DNA of 64,000 nucleotides from Streptosporangium nondiastaticum (GCF_003011965.1 NZ_PXWG01000001.1:1-64000), one strand, 5' to 3'. Shown: positions 1 to 9,244, numbered from the stretch's first letter. The notes: a model not told the origin generated them from the sequence alone. Numbers and translations are program-made.

Positions 1-1784
1 GCCCTGACCCCCGACCCTGCGGTCCGCGCCCGCCGGCTGACCGGCACCGCCACCGCCGCGTGGCTCGGCGGCCGCCCGGGCCGGGCCCACTCGGCCCTCG
101 CCGCGGCCCGCGAACTCGCCCGCGAGCCCCTGCTGCGAGCAGAGATCGCCCGGCTCGACGCCAGGTTCGAACTGTCCTCGGGCAACGCCGCCGAGGCCCT
201 GCGCACGCTGCTGTCGGCAGCGGAAGCGGCCGGGGGCGGCGGTCCGGAGGAGCAAGCCCACGCGACCCGGCGGATCGTGCTCGCCTTGCTCGCCGACGCC
301 GGCGAGGCCGCCTCGCTTGTCGGCGACACCGGGGCCGCGGTGCGCATCGGCCGCCGGGCGGCCACGGTGACGGCTCCGCCGGGGGTGCCGGAGGATACGG
401 GCGACGCGTTCCTGCGCGACGTCTTGACGGGCATGGGCGCGCTCTACGACGGCGACGCCGACCGCGGCACGCACCTGCTGCGCAGGGCCTTGGCTGCTCT
501 CCCAGATCTTCCGGAGCTTCCGGGGCTCCCGGAGCTTCCGGACTTTCTGGAGCCCCCGGATCTGCCGGGCGAGGACACCACCGCGTACGACGGTCCGGCT
601 CATGACGGCTCCGGCCGCGATGCCGCGGCGTACGACGGCCACGGTTCCGTCAGCTCCACCCGCCCGGTCCCCGCCGGCCCCGGCTCTGCCCTGGAGAGCC
701 CCGCCGCGCGGTTGCTGTGGGCGGCGGCCGCCGCCAGCTTGCTCGGGGAGAGCGATGCTGCTGCCCGCTACGGCGCCCGCGCCGGCCGTGTCGCCCGCGT
801 CTCCGGCATGGTGGGGACGCTGCCCGTCGTCCTGGAGCACGCCGCCACGGCCGAGCGCATGAACAGCGGCTTCGCGCTCAGCGCCGCGCTGTCCGAGGAG
901 GGGCTGGCCCTCGCCCGGGAGACCGGCCTCGACAACTCCGTGGCCGCCCACCTCGCCAACCTCGCGGTCTGCGCGGCCGTGCTCGGGCAGGAGGACGCGT
1001 GCCGGGCCCGCGCCCAGGAGGCGCTGGCCATTGCCATCCCGCACCGCCTGGGCCTGCGCGCCGGCGTGGCCTCGTACGCGCTCGGCCTGCTGGACCTGGG
1101 CCTCGGCCGCTTCGGCCAGGCCCACGAACGGCTCACCGCCCTCGCGTCCGCCGGACCCGGCGCGGGTCACCACATGGTGGTCTGGGGGTCGGCCGCCGAC
1201 CGCGTGGAGGCGGCCGTCGCCGCCGGGGACCGCGCGGCGGCCGGCACCGCCGCGGAGTTCCTCGGGCAGTGGTCCGCCGAAGCGGCCTCGCCCCGCGCGC
1301 GGGCACTGGTGGCCCGCTGCCGGGCCCTGGTCGCCGACGACGCCGAGGCGCCCGGACTGTTCAGGAAGGCACTCGAACTCCTCGCCGCCGACGGTGACCA
1401 GGACGCCACCGCGTACGACCGGGCCCGCACGGAGCTGCTCCTGGGCGAGCGGCTGCGCCGGGACCGCCGCGTCGGCGAGGCACGGCCCCATCTGCGCCGA
1501 GCGGCGGAGGCGTTCCACCGCATGGGAGCGCTGCCGTGGGAGCGCCGTGCGCGGGGGGAGCTGCGAGCGGCCGGGGAGACGGCCGGCCCGAACGGCCCCG
1601 CGGCCCTCGACGGGCTCACCGCGCAAGAGCTGCGCATCGCCCGGCTCGTCGCCGAGGGCGTGAGCAACCGGGATGTCGCGGCCCGTCTCTTCCTCAGCCC
1701 GCGCACCGTCGAGTACCACCTGTACAAGGTGTATCCAAGCTCGGCATCAGCTCGCGGACCGAGCTGGCCCACCTGCTGCGGTGA
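1..1784 (+). CDS. LuxR-family transcriptional regulator, 5' incomplete, apparent frameshift near its end
   Basis: This is the C-terminal part of a large regulator; the frame is already open at base 1. It has a long Ala/Leu-rich helical-repeat (TPR-like) region and a C-terminal LuxR helix-turn-helix at about 1615-1784 (LTAQELRIARLVAEGVSNRD, then LSPRTVEYHLYKVY). Family knowledge predicts the helix continues as PKLGISSRTELA. That text is present, but one frame away, after tatccaagctc at about 1731-1741, so a base seems to be missing. Without the correction the frame runs into the next gene and creates a false fusion. An LPELPGLPELPD-type low-complexity insert sits at 505-650. A role as DNA-binding activator of the LAL type is likely, but its ATPase part would lie outside the window. 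Confidence 0.8.
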
Positions 1785-1911
1785 CGCCCGGTGCTCCCCC
1801 GGTGGAGTACCAGTGGTCCTACGGATGGCACCGGTGATCCCACCCGGCAGAGTTGTCCTCGTTCGCGGCACGAGCGGACGGGAAACGAACGGACCGGAGA
1901 ACGGGGACGGT

Positions 1912-2865
1912 ATGCCGGCGGAATCGAAGGCGTGGGAGACGGCAGTGACAGGACGCATGGTCGAGGCCAACGGCGTCGAGCTGTGGACGGAGGAGTTCGG
2001 CGACCCCGTGCACCCGCCGGTGCTGCTCATCGCCGGCTCGATGGCCCAAGGCCTGCTGTGGCCCGACGAGTTCGTGGGACGGATCGCGGCGGCCGGGTAC
2101 CGGGTCGTGCGCTACGACCACCGGGACGTGGGCCGCTCGACCGCCCGCGATTTCGAGGAGCACCCGTACACCTGGGCCGATCTGAAGGACGACGCGCTCG
2201 GGCTGATGGACGCCCTGGGGCTCGCCTCGGCCCACCTCGTGGGCCACTCGGCGGGCGGGCTGATCGCGCAGTGGATCGCGGCCGACCACCCGGCCGCCGT
2301 CGCCAGCCTCACGGTGATCGGCTCCTCGCCCCTGGGCGCCCGCGAGGGGCAGGTGCTCATACGGGCCCTCATGGGCGAACCGCAGCCGGAGGGCGCCCTG
2401 CCCGAGCCGGAGCCGGAGTTCCTCGCCTTCCTCCGGAACGCCGCCGCCGGCCCGCCGCCCGCCACCCGGGCCGAGGCCGTCGACTTCCAGGTCGGAATGG
2501 CGCGCGTCCTCCACGGCCGGGAGGGCGCGGCCGACTTCGACGAGGACGCCCAGCGCCGCCTGGAGGAGCGGCTCCACGACCGCATGCGCGACCCCCGGAC
2601 CGCGACCAACCACCGCCTCGCCGGGATGGCCGCCCCGGAGTTCGAGCCGGTGGGCGCCCTGGCCCGGGTGACCGCCCCCACGCTTGTCGTCGAGGGGACC
2701 GCCGAACCGGTCAAGCCCGGCCACGGCCGGCTCATCGCCCAGGAGATCGCCGGGGCCCGGCTGCTGATGGTCCCCGGAATGGGCCACAACCTCACGCCGA
2801 ACGCGGCGGGGACGGTCGCGGACGCGCTCGTCGCACACCTGGCGGCGGCGCCGAGCGGCGTGTGA
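1912..2865 (+). CDS. Alpha/beta-fold hydrolase
   Basis: A complete alpha/beta hydrolase of about 317 aa. Visible are the oxyanion-side motif LLIAGSMAQG, YDHRDVGRS, the nucleophile elbow GHSAGG (Ser about 113) and the terminal GMGHN His (about 292). The acidic triad member is probably in VVEGTAEPV, where the usual Asp is not obvious. The ATG at 1912 follows a GGGGA-type site; an alternative ATG at 1957 follows GACAGGACGC and begins nearer the first strand. It is co-directional with the upstream LuxR gene, which may control it. The substrate cannot be told; esterases and aromatic-ring hydrolases share this layout. Confidence 0.88.
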   Translation: MPAESKAWETAVTGRMVEANGVELWTEEFGDPVHPPVLLIAGSMAQGLLWPDEFVGRIAAAGYRVVRYDHRDVGRSTARDFEEHPYTWADLKDDALGLMDALGLASAHLVGHSAGGLIAQWIAADHPAAVASLTVIGSSPLGAREGQVLIRALMGEPQPEGALPEPEPEFLAFLRNAAAGPPPATRAEAVDFQVGMARVLHGREGAADFDEDAQRRLEERLHDRMRDPRTATNHRLAGMAAPEFEPVGALARVTAPTLVVEGTAEPVKPGHGRLIAQEIAGARLLMVPGMGHNLTPNAAGTVADALVAHLAAAPSGV

Positions 2866-2897
2866 ACCTATCCCCGGTAGCACGGTCAGCGGACAGG

Positions 2898-3491
2898 TCA
2901 GTGGACCTGGTACTGGCCGACTTCGAGGAACTGACGCACGGCCGCCGGACCGCCGTCGAGGGCCTTGCTGGCGGCCGTGCGGAACTTCTCGCTCGGGTTC
3001 TGGGCCATCAGGCGGAGGATGGCGAAACGATCGTCCTGCTCCTGGGCCTTCTCCCGGCCTGTCTCCAGGAAGTAACGCAGGCCCGCGGCGTTGCCGTCGA
3101 GGGCCTTGCTGGCGGCCTCCTTCACCGAGCGGCCGGGGTTCTTCCCCAGGATGGCCAGGACGGCGAAGCGATCGTCCTCCTCCTGCGCCGTGTACTGGGT
3201 CACCTGCAGGAACTCGATGAGGGCCTCGGCCGTGCCCTTGTTGAGGGCGCGGTTGCCGTAAAGCCGCATCGAGGAGCCCTCGGGGCTCTTGCCCATGAGA
3301 GAGAGGACCTCGACCCGCAGGTCGTCCATCGACATGTGCGAGTAGTCCTTCGCCGCCGGGGATGCGGAGGCGGTGGCGGATGCGACCGTTCCGCGTCCGG
3401 CGGCTCCGTCGGCCATGGCCGGGGAGGAGAGCAGAACGACCGGGGCCAGGACAGCTGCGACGGCAACGGCAGAAACGCGGACCGGCTTCAT
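2898..3491 (-). CDS. Secreted ALF-repeat protein
   Basis: A protein of about 197 aa with a Sec-type signal peptide (MKPVRVSAVAVAAVLAPVVL, cleavage near AMA-DG). The rest is tandem ALF-type repeats: DDRFAVLAILGKNPGRSV, then AASKALDGN, then DDRFAILRLMAQNPSEKF and AASKALDGG. Such short repeats occur in exported actinomycete proteins of unknown function. The ATG at 3491 was chosen because AAGTAGGTG lies 6 bases upstream; a GTG at 3500 is possible but directly follows a stop and overlaps that site. It converges on the preceding hydrolase with a 32-bp gap. Function unknown. Confidence 0.85.
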   Translation of the reverse strand: MKPVRVSAVAVAAVLAPVVLLSSPAMADGAAGRGTVASATASASPAAKDYSHMSMDDLRVEVLSLMGKSPEGSSMRLYGNRALNKGTAEALIEFLQVTQYTAQEEDDRFAVLAILGKNPGRSVKEAASKALDGNAAGLRYFLETGREKAQEQDDRFAILRLMAQNPSEKFRTAASKALDGGPAAVRQFLEVGQYQVH

Positions 3492-3725
3492 AAGGCGCAC
3501 CTACTTCACAAGAAAGATCAACAATGCCCGGTCAGCCTAAACAGGCCCGGAGCAAGCATGATCGGTCATCCCCGTATGGGTTCCGTCAGGATTCGCGGCA
3601 GGAACGGATGGGCCGCGCAGCCGGCCGGGGAGCTGCTCGTCGGAACGGACGCGATACTGAAGGCCATCGATGAGATCGTGCAGGACCACCGCGCCGCTGC
3701 TGTCGCCACCGCGCCGGACCTTCGC

Positions 3726-4349
3726 TCAGAGGCTCGTGAGGAGATCGTCGAGCGGGGTCGGCACTTGTTCGAGGCCGAGGTCGAGGGCATCTACGAGGAG
3801 ACGGCCGTAGCGGATCTTGCGGCCCTTCTTCGTACCGAGGAAGCGCCGCAACTGCTGGTGGCGGGCACGGCCGTGCTGTGCGGGCTGACGCAGGAAGGTC
3901 TGCCACGCACGGAGGTCGTCTTCGGCCCGGACGATCTCCTCGACCCTTGCCGTGCCCAGCGCGCGGATGAGCTCGTCCTCCAGGTCCCTCACGCATACGA
4001 AGAAGCCGCCGTGCGGTGCCCCTGCCCGCTTCAGTCCACGGGCGTAGAAACGCTGCTCGCCTTCGTCGCACAGCCCTGTCAGGCGGAGGCCGAGGCCGGG
4101 CGGCCCGAGGAGGCCGGCGTAGCGGCCGACGCTCATCGCCCCGCCCATCGGCACGACGCACACGCCCTCGGCGGCAAGGTCCCGTCCCCGCCGTGCGGCC
4201 AAGGCTTCGACGGCCGCGAGGTCGCTCGGCCCTTCCAGCAGCACCGCTGTCCGTACCCCCAGCTGCACAGCCAGTGCCCTCGCCGCGTCGCCGGGGCCGC
4301 CATTTGCCCAGCTGTCCACCGCGTCCCGGAATGCCCGCATGTCCGTCAT
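3726..4349 (-). CDS. Stand-alone TOPRIM-domain protein
   Basis: A protein of about 207 aa that is essentially one TOPRIM domain, the metal-binding fold of topoisomerases, primases and OLD nucleases. The motif AVLLEGPSDLAAVEALA supplies the conserved Glu, and GLCDEGE supplies the DxE-type acidic pair. PMGGAMSVGRYAGLL lies between them, as in OLD-type TOPRIM domains. No ATPase domain is fused or adjacent. The start MTDMRAF at 4349 is chosen over an upstream in-frame ATG (4445) because residues before it are Arg-rich and unlike the family. The exact activity (nuclease, nucleotidyl transferase or inactive) is unknown. Confidence 0.78.
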   Translation of the reverse strand: MTDMRAFRDAVDSWANGGPGDAARALAVQLGVRTAVLLEGPSDLAAVEALAARRGRDLAAEGVCVVPMGGAMSVGRYAGLLGPPGLGLRLTGLCDEGEQRFYARGLKRAGAPHGGFFVCVRDLEDELIRALGTARVEEIVRAEDDLRAWQTFLRQPAQHGRARHQQLRRFLGTKKGRKIRYGRLLVDALDLGLEQVPTPLDDLLTSL

Positions 4350-4494
4350 GGAGCGAGTCTGCACGTCCACCGGCGGCACGGCACGGAATATTCGCCGGGG
4401 TCGACCGTCGCGGCCCGAGGCTCGCACTCGGCCCAGTGTGGGCATGGGCTCGCTCTACGACGGCGACGATCGGCGACTTCGGCCGGTTCGGCTA

Positions 4495-4998
4495 TCACGT
4501 TCCGGAGACGAGCTCGGCCAGGTGGTGCAGCGAGTTGCTGAGATGCTCCGGGCCGAACGGCGGGAACTGGAGGTACTCCCGGATGGACTGCGGCACCGCC
4601 GACCAGTCGTAGGTGAGCGTGACCTCGGTCTCGGACGGGCCGAGCGGCGCAAGGTCGTAACGCCAGAACCAGCCGCCGAACTCCAGGTGACCGTCGTCCT
4701 TCTCCTCCCCCGTCAGCCAGCTGATGGCGCGCGGGGGGTCGATCACCTGGACCTGGTTGGCCACCTGGTAGTTACCGTTCGGATGGCCGGGGTGATACAT
4801 GCCCATCCGGAAGACCTGCCCCGCCTCGGTCAGCGGCGCCCGGTCGACGGCTCTCTGAACCCATCCGGTGCCATCGATCGCGCAATGCGTCGTCGGGTCC
4901 GCCAGCACCGCGAACACCTTCGCGGCAGGCGCGGCGACAGTCAGCGTGGCGCTCACGTTCTCCTGGTCCACGTCCACCGTGTGCACGCTCCTCGTCAT
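4495..4998 (-). CDS. SRPBCC-family (polyketide cyclase/START-like) protein
   Basis: A 167-aa protein with the SRPBCC helix-grip pattern: ATLTVAAPAAKVFAVLADP at the start, a central strand DPPRAISWLTGEE, then TEVTLTYDWSAVP and a long C-terminal helix. Proteins of this fold bind hydrophobic ligands in a cavity; actinomycetes have many with no known ligand. The ATG at 4998 follows GAGGTGAG. It lies downstream of, and co-directional with, an MBL-fold protein and a hydrolase, with a gap of about 135 bases, so a loose operon is possible. Confidence 0.85.
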   Translation of the reverse strand: MTRSVHTVDVDQENVSATLTVAAPAAKVFAVLADPTTHCAIDGTGWVQRAVDRAPLTEAGQVFRMGMYHPGHPNGNYQVANQVQVIDPPRAISWLTGEEKDDGHLEFGGWFWRYDLAPLGPSETEVTLTYDWSAVPQSIREYLQFPPFGPEHLSNSLHHLAELVSGT

Positions 4999-5133
4999 CG
5001 CGTCTCGGCTCACCTCATCTTGGGCCTTCCGCAGGCGCGGATGCGGGACGTTCCCACATGCGGACGGCACGGCGCGGCGGACCTCATCGGCGAGAAGGAC
5101 CTCATCGGCGAGGCGGCCGTCGCGTACCCGAAG

Positions 5134-5889
5134 TCATGCCACGGCCGTTTCGTTGGTACGCAGACGTCCCCGGGCCGCGAGGCGGTCGAGCCGTTGCTGC
5201 TCGGCGGCCGCCCAGCGGCCCACGCGGCCGGGGTCGAGGGGCGCGCCGTGGCCGACGTGGAGCTTGGTGGGGCCGAGGGCCGGCATCTCGCGCAGGCTCG
5301 CCAGGTTGCCGAGCCGGTCGTCGTGGAAGGGCGGGTTGGCGGGCCGTCCCTTGACGAAGCCCAGCAACGGGGTGGCCACGAGGTCCCCGGCCACCAGGTC
5401 GCCGTTGTCGGTGAGGACGGAGACGGAGCCGGCGGTGTGGCCCGGAGTGGGCATGATGCGGGCCGCGACACCGAAGTCCGACAGGTGGGTCTCGCCACGG
5501 ATGAGTACGTCCGGTTCGAACGGCTCGGCGGTTTCGCGGGCCTTCGAGGTGCGGGCGAAGAACCGTCCGAACAGTCCTGTGGGCAGGTACGGCTGACCGG
5601 CCCGGCCCGCTCGGTAGGCGCCGAGGTCGGCGATGTGGGCGGCTATCGGTGCGCCGGTCAGCCGGCTGAGTTCTGCGGCGGAGCCGAAGTGGTCGATGTG
5701 CCCGTGGGTGATGACGATCAGTCGGACGTCCGTGGGGTCCACGCCGTGCGCGGCGACTTGACGGTGAATCAGCCGACCGCTGCCGGGTGTTCCGGCGTCG
5801 ACGATGATCGGGTGCCTGCCCAGCAGCAGGTAGGCGTTGACGGCGTGCCGGCCGAGCACGGGAAGGGCGATGACCTTGGTGGGGGACAT
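5134..5889 (-). CDS. MBL-fold metallo-hydrolase
   Basis: A 251-aa metallo-beta-lactamase-fold protein. The zinc-binding signature THGHIDHFG is at residues 61-69, the next His in PTPGHTAGS, a bridging Asp in LVAGDLVAT, and the last His in LHVGHGAPL. All metal ligands for a dinuclear site are therefore present, as in glyoxalase-II-like and lactonase-like members. The ATG at 5889 follows GAGGAG. It begins 66 bases after the end of the upstream hydrolase on the same strand, so the two are likely co-transcribed. Substrate unknown. Confidence 0.9.
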   Translation of the reverse strand: MSPTKVIALPVLGRHAVNAYLLLGRHPIIVDAGTPGSGRLIHRQVAAHGVDPTDVRLIVITHGHIDHFGSAAELSRLTGAPIAAHIADLGAYRAGRAGQPYLPTGLFGRFFARTSKARETAEPFEPDVLIRGETHLSDFGVAARIMPTPGHTAGSVSVLTDNGDLVAGDLVATPLLGFVKGRPANPPFHDDRLGNLASLREMPALGPTKLHVGHGAPLDPGRVGRWAAAEQQRLDRLAARGRLRTNETAVA

Positions 5890-5955
5890 GGAGGCAACTC
5901 CTCAAGAGGCGTGGGGCGGGGCGGACGCGCGGCGGGAGAACCGTGAGGACGCCGC

Positions 5956-6756
5956 CTACAACCGGGCGACGAACGCGCCGATGTGCGTTGCCACCTGGTC
6001 GGGCACCTCAAGGGGCGAGAGGTGCCCGGTGTCCTCGAGGACGGTCAGCGAGGCGGTCGGGATGAGCGGCAGCAGGTGGTCGGCGAGCACGGCCGGCGGG
6101 TCGACCTTGTCGTGGCTGCCCGCGAGAACCAGCACCGGCACGTCGATGGCTCCGATGCCGGCCGACACGTCCTGGACCAGGCCCCGGCGCGGCCACGCGA
6201 GGCGGGCCTGGTCGTCGCCGCGCAGACTGTCCTCGACCACCTGCCGGCGCAGCTCGGGAGACAGCCCGCCGTGGGTCAGCATCAGGTCGATGCTTCGAAG
6301 AACCGCCTCTTCGTTGTCGTAGGCGTGGGAAACCGCCTCCTGCACCTGCTCGGTCACCCCGGCCGGCGCGGGCGGCGCGGGTGCCACGAGGACGACTCCG
6401 GCCAGGCCCTCGGGCCGGCGCGCGGCCAGCATCTGAGCCACCTTGCCGCCCATGGAATGTCCGACGAGCACATGGCGGGAGCATCCGAGCGCGTCGATGA
6501 CCCGCTGCGCGTCGTCCGCGAGCTGCTCCAGGTCATGAGGTCCCGGCACGCCCGCGGAGTCGCCCCATCCGCGCTGGTCGTAGGCCACGAAGCCCTGCCC
6601 GGGGGCCAGCCGCTCCAGCACCGGGACCCAGGTGCGCCGTGAGCCTCCCCAGTAGTGCAGGAAGATCAGCGCCGGGCCGTCACCCTCGCGGACGTGGGCG
6701 TACACCCGGCCACCCTGCACGTCGATGAAGCGGCCCACCACATGTTGCGAAGTCAT
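5956..6756 (-). CDS. Alpha/beta-fold hydrolase
   Basis: A 266-aa alpha/beta hydrolase with a complete catalytic set: FLHYWGG (oxyanion region), YDQRGWGDS, nucleophile elbow VGHSMGG, Asp in AGSHDKVDPP, and His in EDTGHLSPLE. The layout is that of haloperoxidase or carboxylesterase relatives. The ATG at 6756 follows GACGAGGAACTGACG. The reading frame extends upstream across the divergent regulator, but that extension is antisense to a good gene and is rejected. It is divergent from a GlxA-type regulator, a common arrangement for a controlled detoxification gene. Confidence 0.9.
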   Translation of the reverse strand: MTSQHVVGRFIDVQGGRVYAHVREGDGPALIFLHYWGGSRRTWVPVLERLAPGQGFVAYDQRGWGDSAGVPGPHDLEQLADDAQRVIDALGCSRHVLVGHSMGGKVAQMLAARRPEGLAGVVLVAPAPPAPAGVTEQVQEAVSHAYDNEEAVLRSIDLMLTHGGLSPELRRQVVEDSLRGDDQARLAWPRRGLVQDVSAGIGAIDVPVLVLAGSHDKVDPPAVLADHLLPLIPTASLTVLEDTGHLSPLEVPDQVATHIGAFVARL

Positions 6757-7044
6757 CGTCAGTTCCTCGTCCACGGCCGGGGCCCGGACCGCTCCACCGA
6801 TGTGTGGAGCTGGTTGTCCCCGCGCTCGGGATCCGATTCTTCTCCAGACCCGTCCTTTCAGGACACGGCTCATCTGCCGGCGTGCGCATTTTTCGGGCCA
6901 AGGTTGGTGTGGATGGACCGCCCTGCTCCGGCCGCACAAACCGCGGCCTGAGCAGGGGATTTGTCGAGGTCCACCCAAGGCACCGACGGACAGGGCAGGT
7001 ACCGGCCCTCCCGGCGAATGAGTGTCGGCCATAACATTGCGGCC

Positions 7045-7992
7045 ATGAACAAGCACCGCGTCGCGGTTCTGGCGGTGGACGGCGTGCTGCCCATAGATCT
7101 GGGAATCCCCACCCAGATCTTCAACGCCCGTCCGAACACCCCTTACGAGCTCACCGTGTGCGGAGACACCGAGGGGGCCGTGACCACCAGCGCCGGATTC
7201 ACCCTCGGGCTGACGGCGGGACTCGAAGCGCTCGCCGAAGCGGACACGGTCATCGTCCCGGGCTTCGAGGACTACCGGCGGCCCCCGCACCCACGGGTGA
7301 GGGCCGCTCTCAAGCTCGCCGGCCGCGCCGGGATCCGCATCGCCTCGATCTGCACGGGCGCTTTCGCCGTCGCCGCGGCCGGGCTGCTCGACGGCCGCAC
7401 CGTCACCACCCACTGGGCCAGCGCGGATGACCTCGAAGAGCTCTACCCTCTGCTGCGCGTCGACCGGAACGTCCTCTACATCGACAACGACACCATCCTG
7501 ACGTCCGCGGGCGTCACCGCCGGCATCGACCTGTGTCTGCACCTGGTCCGTAAAGACCTCGGCGCAGCCGTCGCGAACGACATCGCCAGGGAAATCGTCG
7601 CTTCCCCGCACCGTGCCGGCGGACAGGCCCAATACATCACGAGGAGCCTCCCCGCCCCCAGGGCCACCACGCTCGCCGGCACCCGGGAGTGGGCCCTGCG
7701 CGGCCTCGAAGGGGACCTCACCATCCCCGAGCTCGCCGGCCACGCCGGCGTCTCGCCACGCACCCTGACCCGTCTATGGCGCCAGGAGACCGGCGTCAGC
7801 CCGCACCAATGGCTCCTGACCGCCCGCATCAACCGCGCGCGAGAACTCCTGGAGACCACCGACCTCCAGGTGGAACAGATCGCCACCCGGTGCGGCCTCG
7901 GCAGCGGTGCCAACATGCGTGCCCGGTTCCGTGACGCCGTCGGCATTCCGCCTACGACGTACCGCCGCGCGTTCCAGCACGGGGCTCCCTGA
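7045..7992 (+). CDS. GlxA-family transcriptional regulator (DJ-1/PfpI plus AraC-type HTH)
   Basis: A 315-aa regulator. Residues about 5-185 form a DJ-1/PfpI-like amidotransferase-fold domain with the elbow ASICTGAFAVA and HWASADDL. Residues about 215-310 carry two AraC-type helix-turn-helices (LTIPELAGHAGVSPRTLTRL and LQVEQIATRCGLGSGANM). Family members sense small molecules and activate neighbouring genes. The ATG at 7045 begins just before the first strand (HRVAVLAVDG); an in-frame ATG at 7018 is an alternative, and neither has a strong ribosome site. It is divergent from the hydrolase/MBL pair, its likely target. Confidence 0.9.
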   Translation: MNKHRVAVLAVDGVLPIDLGIPTQIFNARPNTPYELTVCGDTEGAVTTSAGFTLGLTAGLEALAEADTVIVPGFEDYRRPPHPRVRAALKLAGRAGIRIASICTGAFAVAAAGLLDGRTVTTHWASADDLEELYPLLRVDRNVLYIDNDTILTSAGVTAGIDLCLHLVRKDLGAAVANDIAREIVASPHRAGGQAQYITRSLPAPRATTLAGTREWALRGLEGDLTIPELAGHAGVSPRTLTRLWRQETGVSPHQWLLTARINRARELLETTDLQVEQIATRCGLGSGANMRARFRDAVGIPPTTYRRAFQHGAP

Positions 7993-8155
7993 CGGTGGGG
8001 TCGGGCGGGGCGTCACGGAGTTCGCCTACGCCGGTCGCCTTGCGCTAAGTGCATCCCTGCCCGGATTACATTCATCACCCATTTATCATATGTCAAGGCG
8101 TAGTTGATGAGATCGGCATTCCGCTTCAGGACAGCGACACGAAGGAGTAACTGTC

Positions 8156-9145
8156 TTGATCACTCATCTTCGACGTGGTGCCGGCCCGCGGAGGGCACTG
8201 GCGCTGTTAGCGGCACTGTGCGGGATCATCGGGGTCACCGCGCTCAGTACGACCCCGGCGGCCGCGGCCGATCAGCGTCAGGCGATCTACGCGATAGCGC
8301 ACCGGGTCGACACCCTCGACGGCGTCGACGCCGCGCTCAACCACGGCGCCAACGCCATCGAGATCGACGTCTGTGCCTGGTGGAACCCGAACGAATGGCG
8401 CGCCTACCACGACTGCTCCTCGGCCGGTGAGAACCGGCTGGGCCCCAGCTTCGACAGCATGATCGACCGCATTCTCTCCAACGCCGGGGCGGGGCGCCGG
8501 CTGTCGCTGGTCTGGCTGGACATCAAGGACCCGAACTACTGCGGAGAAGCGCCGAACCGTACGTGCAGCGTCGCCGGACTGCGCGACAAGGCGCAGCGGC
8601 TGACGGCCGCCGGAATCCAAGTGCTCTACGGTTTCTACGAGTACCACGGCGGCAGCACTCCGGACGTCGGCGGCAGGGGCTGGAAGAGCCTGGAAGGCAA
8701 GCTCGGCAAACTGGAGGGCATCACGACGACCGGGACCCGCGATCAGGTGCTGGGCGCCTTCAACCGGTCCGGTTCCGGATTCCCGAACGGTCGCCGGGCG
8801 ATGGACTACGGCGACAGCGACATCACCAAGGGATTCGGCAACTGCACGGAGGCCGGCTACAACACGTGCGCGGAACTGAAGAAGGGCGCCGCGGACCGCG
8901 CCGCCGGACGGCTCGCCGCCACGCTGTCCTGGACGACCACCTACAACGACCCGTGGTACGTCGACAAACTCCTGGGCGACGCGCGCGTGGACGGCATCAT
9001 CGCCGGCTACGGCGCCTTCACCGGAGTGCGCGAGTACGACAACAGCTGGCAGTGCGCCAACGCCGTCAAACTCGTCCGTGACTGGGTGAACCGCCACGGG
9101 GCCACCCACCGCATGGCCACCAGCAGCGACCGCTTGTTCAAGTAG
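8156..9145 (+). CDS. Secreted sphingomyelinase-D-like phospholipase
   Basis: A 329-aa exported protein that starts at TTG 8156 behind GAAGGAG. A signal peptide of about 39 residues ends near AAA-DQ. The mature start is a GDPD-like TIM barrel of the sphingomyelinase D/phospholipase D toxin type: IYAIAHRVDTLDGVDAALNH holds the first catalytic His, AIEIDVCAW the metal-binding Glu/Asp, and AYHDCSS the second His. The C-terminus ATSSDRLFK matches the SMD-tail (ATxxDN-type plug) of that family. Related actinobacterial enzymes cleave choline or form cyclic phosphates from phospholipids. Substrate preference is inferred only from family. Confidence 0.85.
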   Translation: MITHLRRGAGPRRALALLAALCGIIGVTALSTTPAAAADQRQAIYAIAHRVDTLDGVDAALNHGANAIEIDVCAWWNPNEWRAYHDCSSAGENRLGPSFDSMIDRILSNAGAGRRLSLVWLDIKDPNYCGEAPNRTCSVAGLRDKAQRLTAAGIQVLYGFYEYHGGSTPDVGGRGWKSLEGKLGKLEGITTTGTRDQVLGAFNRSGSGFPNGRRAMDYGDSDITKGFGNCTEAGYNTCAELKKGAADRAAGRLAATLSWTTTYNDPWYVDKLLGDARVDGIIAGYGAFTGVREYDNSWQCANAVKLVRDWVNRHGATHRMATSSDRLFK

Positions 9146-9212
9146 CAGATTGTTCAAGCAGCAGAACCGCCGGGCCGGATCCGTAGCGGCCCGCGCTCCA
9201 TACCCCCCTCAA

Positions 9213-9244
9213 GCCGTCGGCCGGAACCCCGGCCGGCGGCCTTT
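9213..9244 (+). terminator. Rho-independent-type terminator after the phospholipase gene
   Basis: The arms GCCGTCGGCCGG and CCGGCCGGCGGC form a 12-bp stem (one G-U pair) around an AACC loop, followed by CTTT. It lies 68 bases past the stop of the phospholipase gene. Confidence 0.75.

Noticed and set aside
277..2865. A natural LuxR-hydrolase fusion protein
   Set aside because: The expected end of the LuxR helix-turn-helix is intact one frame away, and the hydrolase has its own ribosome site and start. The fusion is a frameshift artefact.
1791..4541. A 916-codon plus-strand open frame
   Set aside because: It is Arg/Gly/Pro-rich and covers a hydrolase in another frame and two good minus-strand genes.
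5956..7743. A 595-codon version of the hydrolase
   Set aside because: The N-terminal 329 codons are antisense to the GlxA-type regulator; the start at 6756 has a proper ribosome site.
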